Source: Burkholderiales bacterium
GTDB lineage: Bacteria > Pseudomonadota > Gammaproteobacteria > Burkholderiales > Burkholderiaceae_C
Length of the DNA: 64,000 nt
NCBI GenBank assembly: GCA_016703325.1
Contig: JADJCH010000062.1
Span: 124,001-188,000 of the forward strand
Reading direction: 5' to 3'
The notes beneath the pieces are model-generated. The model was not told the DNA's origin. It did no database searches and saw nothing but the letters and a program-made list of their open reading frames with translations. A program made the translations under genes and the position numbers. Of this stretch, positions 27,656 through 34,660 are shown piece after piece (the stretch's first letter is position 1; each line of letters begins with the position of its first letter).

Positions 27656-28870
27656 ATGTCCTGCGACCCGGAGCCCCTGCGGCTGGCGCAGCGGGTGGCT
27701 GCCATCGAACCCTTCTGGGTGATGGAGTGCGCCAAGACCGCCGACCGCATCGCCCGCAGCCCCGCCTGCGACCCGGCGCGCGGCGGTACGCCGATGATCT
27801 ACCTGAACATCGGCGAACCGGACTTCACTGCACCACTGCGGGTCCAAGCGGCGGCGCAGCGCTGCATCGAAGCCGGTCGCACCCAGTACACCCAGGCCAC
27901 CGGTCACCCGGCGCTGCGTGAAGCGATTGCCGGCTGGTACCGCAGCCGGTGGAACCTGTCGGTGGACCCGGCACGCATCGTGGTGACGGCCGGCGCCTCG
28001 GCCGCCCTGCAGTTGCTGACGCTGGCCCTGGTGGAGCCGGGCGACGAGTTCCTGATGCCGGACCCCTGCTACCCCTGCAACCGGCACTTCGTCAGCGCCG
28101 CCGGTGGACAATCACGCCTGCTGCCCGCGGGTGCGGCGCAGCGCTTCCAGCTGGATGCAGCCTCAGTGACGTCGGCCTGGGGCGCGGCCACACGCGGAGT
28201 GATGCTGGCGTCGCCGTCCAACCCCACGGGCACCTCGGTGCCCTTCGACGAGATGGCGCGCATCGTGGCGGCGGTGCGCCAGCGCGGCGGCGTGAGCATC
28301 GTCGACGAGATCTACCTCGGCCTGAGCTTCGACCGCCCCGGCGAACCCGCTGCCCGCAGTGCGCTGGTACTGGGTGAAGACCTGCTGGTGGTCAACAGCT
28401 TCTCCAAGTACTTTGGCATGACCGGCTGGCGGCTGGGCTGGCTGGTGCTGCCGCCGCAACTGGTGCCGGCAGTGGAAAAACTGGCGCAGAATCTCTACAT
28501 CTGCGCCTCCAGCATTGCCCAGCAGGCCGCGGTGGCATGTTTTCACCCGGACAGTCTGGCCGAATGCGAACGCCGCCGTGCGGAGTTCCAGGCGCGGCGC
28601 GACTTCGTGCTGCCGCGTCTGGAGGCGATGGGGCTGCCGGTGCCGGTGCAGCCCGACGGCGCCTTCTACGTCTGGTTCGACACCCGCCGCTTTGCTGCCG
28701 ACAGCTGGGATTTCTGCTTCGACATGATGGAGCGTGCCCATGTGGCGTTGACCCCCGGCCGGGACTTCGGCCAGGCCGAGACCCGCCACTTCGCACGCCT
28801 GTCCTTTGCCACCGCCGCATCTGCCCTGGATGAAGCGCTGACCCGCCTGGCGCGGGTGCTGAACGGTTGA
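27656..28870 (+). CDS. Class I/II pyridoxal-phosphate aminotransferase
   Basis: 404 residues from ATG 27656; TTG codons at 27614 (overlapping the nusB stop) and 27644 are in frame and possible. Fold type I aminotransferase: IYLNIGEPDFTAP, VTAGASAALQLL, SPSNPTGT, the PLP lysine in NSFSKYFGMTGWRLGW, and a late Arg in the region ARLSFATA that should bind the substrate carboxylate. Substrate unknown; relatives act on aspartate, alanine or aromatic amino acids. An aminotransferase directly after nusB is frequent in Burkholderiales. The next gene is 15 bp away, so it is likely in the same operon. Confidence 0.9.
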   Translation: MSCDPEPLRLAQRVAAIEPFWVMECAKTADRIARSPACDPARGGTPMIYLNIGEPDFTAPLRVQAAAQRCIEAGRTQYTQATGHPALREAIAGWYRSRWNLSVDPARIVVTAGASAALQLLTLALVEPGDEFLMPDPCYPCNRHFVSAAGGQSRLLPAGAAQRFQLDAASVTSAWGAATRGVMLASPSNPTGTSVPFDEMARIVAAVRQRGGVSIVDEIYLGLSFDRPGEPAARSALVLGEDLLVVNSFSKYFGMTGWRLGWLVLPPQLVPAVEKLAQNLYICASSIAQQAAVACFHPDSLAECERRRAEFQARRDFVLPRLEAMGLPVPVQPDGAFYVWFDTRRFAADSWDFCFDMMERAHVALTPGRDFGQAETRHFARLSFATAASALDEALTRLARVLNG

Positions 28871-28885
28871 TCCCCGTCCCAGGCC

Positions 28886-30400
28886 ATGTCGCGCCCCGAC
28901 TCCGTCACCACGCTGGACAAGCGCCCCTTGCAGGGCTCCGATGAGGCCCTCCCCCCTGGATCCCAGGGACGGCTGGCGCCACAGGAAGGCGACGCGCTGC
29001 TGCAGATCAACCTGTTCGAGGAACTGCTGGAAGACGCCGGCGGACGGCCCAGCGAGCCGATGCCGCTGACGATACCCGGCGAACTCAGTGCGGAGCTGAC
29101 CGGCCCGCTCGACCCCGCCTGGCTGGCACCGACGCCGCGCCGCGCCATCGACGAGTTCGAGCGCACGCCGCCGCCGGGCTTCAGCCTGCGCGCCTGGGAC
29201 GAGGACACCCAGCGCCTGGCCCAGGCCGCGGCCAGCCAGCTGCCTGCGGTCAGCACCACCCGGCTGCTGCAGGGCAGCCAGATCGGCCGCTACCGGCTGG
29301 ACGACCGCCTCGGCGAGGGCGGGCTGGGCACGGTCTGGTCGGCCTACGACACCGTGCTGGCCCGGCAGGTGGCCCTCAAGACGCTGACGCTGGCGGTGCC
29401 GGCCGAGGAGCGCGAACAGGTCACCGAGCGGGTGCTCGACGAGGCCCGTGCGGCGGCCCGGCTGTCGCACCCCCACATCGTCACCGTGCACGACGCCGGC
29501 GTCAGCGACCAGGGCGCCTACATCGCCATGGAACTGCTGCGCGGCAAGGACCTGGCCGAACTGCTGCGCAGCGGCTGGCAGCCCTCACCGGAGCAGGCGG
29601 CCCTGATCGTGCGCCGGGTGGCCGATGCGCTGAGTTACGCCCACAGCAAGGGGGTGATTCACCGCGACATCAAGCCGGCCAACATCTTCATGGTCGGCCG
29701 GACCCGGCCGGTGGTGCTGGACTTCGGCATCGCCCGCCTGCTGCACCGCACCGACGATCCCGCACCCGCAGTCGGCTCCCCCTATTACGCGGCGCCGGAA
29801 CAGTACGACGGCAAGGAGTGCGACCCGCGCAGCGACGTCTACTCGCTGGGCGTGGTGCTGTACGAACTGCTCTGTGGTGAACGGCCCTTCACCGGGGCCA
29901 GCCTGGGCGAAATCCGCAATGCGGTGCGCAGCACGCAGCCCGCCTCCCCCCGTGAACGGCGCCCCACCGTGCCGCCGCCGCTGGCCGACATGGCCTTGCG
30001 GGCCCTGTCGCGCGACCCCAACCTGCGCCCGCGTTCGGCCGGCGCGCTGGCTCGCGAGCTGCGCGCCTGGCTGGCCGACGTCAGCGCAACGGCATCTGCA
30101 CCCGCACCCGCACCCGCATCCGCACCCGCGGATCGGGCCGGCGAGAAGACCACCCGCGCGGCCGTGGCCCGCCCGGCCACCGGCCCCCTCTCGCCCAGCC
30201 CCCATTCAGCCGGCACCGGAGCACCCAACCCACGACCGCTGCCCGGCCCGTCGCGCCTGGAGCCCATCACCCTGCTGGAGGGACCGCAGGACAGCCTGCC
30301 CACCCGCCGCTCACCCCTGCGCCCGGTCTGGTGGGTAGCGGCTGTCATGGCAGCTGCGCTGCTGGCCTGGTGGATGCTGCGCGGCGGGAGCGGCACGTGA
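28886..30400 (+). CDS. Membrane-anchored serine/threonine protein kinase
   Basis: 504 residues. An N-terminal region of about 130 residues without known domain precedes a Hanks-type kinase (about 133-395): glycine loop GEGGLGTVW (about 143), a VALKTL lysine, HRDIKPANIF catalytic loop, DFGIA metal loop, GSPYYAAPEQYDG activation segment and SDVYSLGVVLYELL. A Pro/Ala linker with a hexanucleotide repeat leads to one C-terminal transmembrane helix (about 478-498) and only a few residues beyond it, so the kinase faces the cytoplasm with no periplasmic sensor. All catalytic residues are present. Its stop overlaps the ybgC start (GTGA), placing it in the Tol operon. Confidence 0.92.
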   Translation: MSRPDSVTTLDKRPLQGSDEALPPGSQGRLAPQEGDALLQINLFEELLEDAGGRPSEPMPLTIPGELSAELTGPLDPAWLAPTPRRAIDEFERTPPPGFSLRAWDEDTQRLAQAAASQLPAVSTTRLLQGSQIGRYRLDDRLGEGGLGTVWSAYDTVLARQVALKTLTLAVPAEEREQVTERVLDEARAAARLSHPHIVTVHDAGVSDQGAYIAMELLRGKDLAELLRSGWQPSPEQAALIVRRVADALSYAHSKGVIHRDIKPANIFMVGRTRPVVLDFGIARLLHRTDDPAPAVGSPYYAAPEQYDGKECDPRSDVYSLGVVLYELLCGERPFTGASLGEIRNAVRSTQPASPRERRPTVPPPLADMALRALSRDPNLRPRSAGALARELRAWLADVSATASAPAPAPASAPADRAGEKTTRAAVARPATGPLSPSPHSAGTGAPNPRPLPGPSRLEPITLLEGPQDSLPTRRSPLRPVWWVAAVMAAALLAWWMLRGGSGT

Positions 30401-30834
30401 GCGGCAACCGCGGCGACACCGCCTCCTCGCCGACAGCCTGCTTCCACTGGCCGCTGCGGGTCTACTGGGAGGACACCGATGCCGGCGGCGTGGTGTTCTA
30501 CGCCAACTACCTGCGCTTCTTCGAACGCGCCCGCACCGAGTGGTTGCGTGCACTGGGTGTGTCCCAGCAGGCGCTGCGCGAGCAGGAGGCCGTCCTGTTC
30601 GTGGTGAGTGAAACCCAGGTGCAGTACCTGCTGCCGGCCCGGTTGGACGACGCGCTGAGCGTCAGCGTCGCACTGCTCGAGCGTGGCCGCGCCAGCCTGC
30701 TGATCGCCCAGGAGGCCCGCCGCGGCGACACCGTCCTCGCGCGTGGACGCATGCGCATCGGCTGTGTCGATGCCGGGAACTTCCGGCCGCGCCGCATCCC
30801 CAACCCCGTTATGGACATTCTTCCCCACCCATGA
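30397..30834 (+). CDS. ybgC: Acyl-CoA thioesterase YbgC of the Tol-Pal operon
   Basis: 145 residues from GTG 30397, which overlaps the kinase stop. Hot-dog fold with YWEDTDAGGVVFYANYLRFF, holding the family's Asp in E-D-T-D-A-G, then RTEWLRALG. YbgC hydrolyses acyl-CoAs and is linked to phospholipid metabolism at the envelope. Position at the head of tolQRA is the classic order. It overlaps tolQ by 4 bases (ATGA). Confidence 0.95.
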   Translation: MSGNRGDTASSPTACFHWPLRVYWEDTDAGGVVFYANYLRFFERARTEWLRALGVSQQALREQEAVLFVVSETQVQYLLPARLDDALSVSVALLERGRASLLIAQEARRGDTVLARGRMRIGCVDAGNFRPRRIPNPVMDILPHP

Positions 30835-31526
30835 ACCAGGATCTGAACATCCTTCACCTCGTCACCCAGGCCAGCCTGGTGGTGCAGTGCGTCATGGCGG
30901 TGCTGCTGCTGGTGTCCCTGGCCAGCTGGACCGTGATCTTCGCCAAACTCTTCGGCCTGCGGCGGGTGCGTGGCGACAACGAGGTGTTCGAGCGCGAGTT
31001 CTGGTCCGGCCGCAGCGTGCAGGAGCTGTTCACGCAGTGCGAGAAGCGGGTGGAGCTGGGCGGTGCGCCGCTGGAGCGCATCTTCACCGCCGGCATGCGC
31101 GAATACCTCAAGCTGCGCGAGCGCCGTGTCGCCGACAGCGGCGCCCTGCTGGACGGCGCGCGCCGCGCCATGCGCGCAAGCTACCAGCGCGAGCTGGACG
31201 TGGTGGAGTCCAACCTCTCCTTTCTGGCCACCGTCGGATCGGTGTCACCCTATGTCGGCCTGTTCGGCACGGTGTGGGGGATCATGCACGCCTTCTCCGG
31301 CCTGTCCAACCTGCAGCAGGTCACGCTGGCCACGGTGGCCCCGGGCATTGCGGAAGCGCTGGTGGCCACTGCGATCGGCCTGTTCGCGGCCATCCCGGCG
31401 GTGATCGCCTACAACCGCTTCGCCCGCGACATCGACCGCATCGCCATTCAGCTGGAAACCTTCATGGAAGAGTTCTCCAACATCCTGGCGCGCAACCTCG
31501 GCCAGTCGGCCGCGGCGCCGCGCTGA
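30831..31526 (+). CDS. tolQ: Tol-Pal motor protein TolQ
   Basis: 231 residues, ExbB/TolQ/MotA family. TM1 at about 15-38; the conserved core SVSPYVGLFGTVWGIMHAF with the TM2 region; APGIAEALVATAIGLFAAIPAVIAYN (in two parts) forms TM3. With TolR it builds the proton-driven inner membrane motor that energises TolA for outer-membrane constriction at division. tolR follows after 21 bp. Confidence 0.97.
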   Translation: MNQDLNILHLVTQASLVVQCVMAVLLLVSLASWTVIFAKLFGLRRVRGDNEVFEREFWSGRSVQELFTQCEKRVELGGAPLERIFTAGMREYLKLRERRVADSGALLDGARRAMRASYQRELDVVESNLSFLATVGSVSPYVGLFGTVWGIMHAFSGLSNLQQVTLATVAPGIAEALVATAIGLFAAIPAVIAYNRFARDIDRIAIQLETFMEEFSNILARNLGQSAAAPR

Positions 31527-31547
31527 GGCCGGCAGGAGCTCGACGCC

Positions 31548-32012
31548 ATGGCCGCCACGGTCAGCCGCCGCAACGGCTCGCGCCGCCGCACCATCAGCGA
31601 GATCAACATGGTGCCCTTCATCGACGTGATGCTGGTGCTGTTGATCATCTTCATGGTGAGCGCCCCGTTGATGACCCCGGGTGTGATCGACCTGCCCAGC
31701 GTCGGCCAGGCCCAGCGCCAGCCCGACCGCATCATCGAGGTGCAGATCGAGAGCAGCGAAACCCTGCGCATCAAGGTCGCCAGCCACAGCCCGCCTGCCG
31801 CGGGCGAGGTGGTGGACCGTCGGGGTGAAACGATCACTGCGGCGCGCCTGGCCGCCCGCGTGCGCGAACTGCAGGCCGGCTCGGCACAGTCGCCGGTGAT
31901 CATCTCGGCCGACAAGGGCGTCAAGTACGAGGTGGTGGTGCAGGTGATGGACCGCCTGCAACGGGCCGGCGTGCAGCGCGTGGGTCTGGCCGTGCGCACC
32001 ACTGGCGCCTGA
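31548..32012 (+). CDS. tolR: Tol-Pal motor protein TolR
   Basis: 154 residues, ExbD/TolR family. Short cytoplasmic start, then INMVPFIDVMLVLLIIFMV with the proton-relay Asp in the single TM helix, and a periplasmic domain with DKGVKYEVVVQVMDRLQRAG. Partner of TolQ. It is slightly longer than usual because of an insertion with GEVVDRRGE in the periplasmic part. Confidence 0.97.
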   Translation: MAATVSRRNGSRRRTISEINMVPFIDVMLVLLIIFMVSAPLMTPGVIDLPSVGQAQRQPDRIIEVQIESSETLRIKVASHSPPAAGEVVDRRGETITAARLAARVRELQAGSAQSPVIISADKGVKYEVVVQVMDRLQRAGVQRVGLAVRTTGA

Positions 32013-32071
32013 GTGCAACAGACCGAGACGACCCTGCGCCCGCTGCGCCCTTGCGCCCCCCCGCGTCCTTC

Positions 32072-33058
32072 ATGAATCCCTCCTCCTCCCTGCAGCGTCC
32101 ACCGACGGCCGACGGCTTCGGCGTGGGTGGCGCGTTGTCCCTGGCCGTGCATGCGGGCCTGGTGGTGGCGCTGGCGGTGAGCGTCAGCTGGCGCCGGCAC
32201 GCGGTGCAGCCACTGTCCGCAGAGCTGTGGGCGTCGGTGCCACAGATCGCCGCCGCGCCGGAGGCTGCTCCCGTGGCCCCCGTGACGCCGCCGGTTCCCC
32301 CGCCACCGCCACCTGCGCCGGCCCCTGCTCCCCCACCACCGCCGCCGGCGCCTTCCCCACCGGCCCCCAAGGCGCAGGCCGACATCGCCACCGAACGTGC
32401 CCGCAAGCAGCGCGAGGCCGAAGAACAACGCCGCGAGCTGGCTCAGGAAGAAGCGCGCAAGCGCAAGGAAACCGAGCGCAAGGAAACCGAGCTGAAGGAA
32501 AAGAAGAAGCTGGAGGCCGAAAAGAAGGCGCGCGAGCAGAAGGAGCTCGAGCGGGCCAAGGAAAAGGAGAAAGAAAAGGAAAAGGAGCGCGACCGCCGTC
32601 GCCAGGAAGCCGAAGCCGCCGCCGCCGAGAAGAAGGAGGCCGAGCGGGTGGCCCGCCTGCGCGAACAGGCCCTGCAGCGCATGCAGTCGCAGCTGGGCGG
32701 GGCGGGTTCGGCCGCAGAAGCCGGCAAGCCCGGTGCCACCGGCGGCAGCCCCGGCTCGACCGGCACGGCATCACGCAGCGCCGCCCCCTCGGCCGGCTAC
32801 GAGGGCCGGGTGCGCGCACGCATCTACCCCAACATCGTCTTCACCGGCCGGCGCGACCTGTCGGTGCAGGCCAGCGTGGAGGTGCGCGTGGCCACCGACG
32901 GCAGCATCATCGGCAAGCGCCTGCTGAAGTCCAGCGGTGTGCCCGACTGGGACGAGGCGGTGCTGCGCGCCATCGACCGCACCGAAGTGCTGCCCCGGGA
33001 CACCGACGGGCGCATCCCGCCGGTGTTCGAACTGGTGTTCGACCCCAGCAAACGCTGA
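32072..33058 (+). CDS. tolA: TolA envelope-spanning protein
   Basis: 328 residues from ATG 32072; a TTG seven codons upstream is open too. TM helix at about 20-42 (GALSLAVHAGLVVALAVSV), proline-rich stretch, then a long Lys/Glu/Arg/Ala helix of about 90 residues with KEKEKEKERD-type repeats that should span the periplasm, and a C-terminal TonB/TolA domain (VRARIYPNIVF, VEVRVATDGSI, LLKSSGVPDWDEAVLRAI). It links the TolQR motor with TolB/Pal. tolB and pal, normally next, are absent: the following gene is an HD-GYP protein. Confidence 0.95.
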   Translation: MNPSSSLQRPPTADGFGVGGALSLAVHAGLVVALAVSVSWRRHAVQPLSAELWASVPQIAAAPEAAPVAPVTPPVPPPPPPAPAPAPPPPPPAPSPPAPKAQADIATERARKQREAEEQRRELAQEEARKRKETERKETELKEKKKLEAEKKAREQKELERAKEKEKEKEKERDRRRQEAEAAAAEKKEAERVARLREQALQRMQSQLGGAGSAAEAGKPGATGGSPGSTGTASRSAAPSAGYEGRVRARIYPNIVFTGRRDLSVQASVEVRVATDGSIIGKRLLKSSGVPDWDEAVLRAIDRTEVLPRDTDGRIPPVFELVFDPSKR

Positions 33059-33150
33059 CCCCCGCGCTGCAGGCCGATGCGCCGCCGCGCGCAGGCGTTG
33101 GCCCGGCGTGACCGGTTTCACACGCTCAGCCACCTGACTACCGCCGGGGG

Positions 33151-33168
33151 TTCCCCCATTGGGGGGAA
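33151..33168. promoter_or_regulatory. Inverted repeat before the HD-GYP gene
   Basis: ttcccccattggggggaa: 7-bp arms ttccccc and gggggaa with a 4-base loop. It lies 103 bp before the HD-GYP start. No T tract follows, so a terminator for tolA is less likely than an operator. Similar in arm sequence and setting to the repeat before fimT (19700-19723). Confidence 0.45.
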
Positions 33169-33270
33169 TCAGCTCCGGACGGCACCCAGGATTCTCAAGT
33201 TGCAGATTCGGCTCACCGATATGCAGCACATGCCCGCCGGCACCGCCGGCATCGAAATGTGCTGCTGCCC

Positions 33271-34626
33271 ATGTCTGCTTCTCCCAACCTCCTTGTTGAT
33301 GTCGACCGCCTGCGTCCGGGCATGTTCGTGCAGCTGGACCTCGGCTGGATGGACCATCCCTTCCCCCGCAGCCGCTTTCGCATCGCCGACGGCGGCCAGA
33401 TCGACACCCTGCGCAGCCTCGGCCTGCGCCGCGTCAAGGTCCGCCAGGATCTGAGCGACCCGAGCTCCTTCGACCAGCCGCAGGTCGATGGAGCGGAGCG
33501 AGCCCTTCCCGCCGCGGCCGCCAATTCAGCAGCCACTTCAGTCCCCCTTGCGGCAGCCGCTCCTGCCGCCCCGATGGGCGCAGTGGCCCTGGCGACCGAC
33601 GAAGCGCGCCGCCCGGCACCGTCCCACCGCGAACGCATGGCCCGCCAGCGCGAAAGCCTGGCGCGCAGCGAGCGCCTGCATGGCCAGGCCACCCGTGCCT
33701 GGCAGAACGTGGCCCGGGACGCCCTGCAGCAGCCGGTGCAGGCACGCGACATCGCCAACGGCATGGCCGAGGCGATGGTCACGCAGATGTGCGAAGACGA
33801 CAACACCACCATCCGCATGCTCAGCGAGGCCGCCGGCACCGCCGCCTCCCAGCATGCGATCAACGTGTGTGTGCTGTCGCTGATGCTGGCACGCAGCATG
33901 GGGCTCAACGAGGAGCAGTTGCGCGGCATCGCCCTGGGGGCCCTGGTGCACGACATCGGCAAGCAGATGCTGCCGGACAACCTGCGCAACCTGGGCACCG
34001 AATCCGGCCCCCTGCTGGAGCGTGAGCAGCGTGAACACGTGGCCCACGGTCTGCGCCTGGGCATGACCATGGGGCTGGACCCGATCGCCCTGCGAATCAT
34101 CGCCCAGCACCACGAGCTGCGCGACGGCAGCGGCCTGCCCCAGGGCATCCGCGGCGAGGAGATCGCCCTGCCGGCGCGCATCGTGGCGCTGGTCAACATC
34201 TACGACCGCTTGTGCAACCCCCGCGTCAAGGGCGCCTCGCTGCGCACTCCGCACGAAGCCCAGGCCCTGCTGTACGCGCAGATGCGCAACAAGCTGGACG
34301 TGGACGTGATGACCGGCTTCATCAAGCTGCTGGGGGTGTACCCGCCGGGTTCGGTGGTGCAGCTCAGCGACGAAAGGGTGGGCATCGTGGTGTCGGTGCA
34401 CCCGGCACACCCTCTGCGCCCGAGCGTGCTGGTCTATGAGCCGAAGGTGGCGCCGGACGACGCCCTCATCCTGCACCTGAACCATGAGAAGGGCCTGAGC
34501 GTGCGGCGCAGCCTGCACCCGCACCACCTGCCTCGCGCGATGCTGGACTACCTGTCGCCGCGCGAGCGCGTGAACTACTACTTCGCCCACGGGCTGGAAC
34601 CGGTCGACGCTGAAGTCGCCGCCTGA
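33271..34626 (+). CDS. HD-GYP-type cyclic-di-GMP phosphodiesterase (GLP variant)
   Basis: 451 residues from ATG 33271 (GTG 33259 is an alternative). N-terminal DUF3391-like part (LLVDVDRLRPGMFVQLDLGWMDHP region) followed by an Ala-rich linker. The HD-GYP domain starts at about 190: ASQHAINVCVLSLMLAR, LVHDIGKQMLP with the HD pair (about 226), HVAHG, QHHELRDGSGLPQGI and IYDRLCNP. The tyrosine of the GYP motif is leucine. Metal-binding histidines and aspartates appear present, so hydrolysis of c-di-GMP is plausible. It starts 212 bp after tolA and 34 bp before the next c-di-GMP gene. Confidence 0.88.
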   Translation: MSASPNLLVDVDRLRPGMFVQLDLGWMDHPFPRSRFRIADGGQIDTLRSLGLRRVKVRQDLSDPSSFDQPQVDGAERALPAAAANSAATSVPLAAAAPAAPMGAVALATDEARRPAPSHRERMARQRESLARSERLHGQATRAWQNVARDALQQPVQARDIANGMAEAMVTQMCEDDNTTIRMLSEAAGTAASQHAINVCVLSLMLARSMGLNEEQLRGIALGALVHDIGKQMLPDNLRNLGTESGPLLEREQREHVAHGLRLGMTMGLDPIALRIIAQHHELRDGSGLPQGIRGEEIALPARIVALVNIYDRLCNPRVKGASLRTPHEAQALLYAQMRNKLDVDVMTGFIKLLGVYPPGSVVQLSDERVGIVVSVHPAHPLRPSVLVYEPKVAPDDALILHLNHEKGLSVRRSLHPHHLPRAMLDYLSPRERVNYYFAHGLEPVDAEVAA

Positions 34627-34660
34627 GTTGCGGCACAGCGCAAGACCGCAGGACCCCCTC

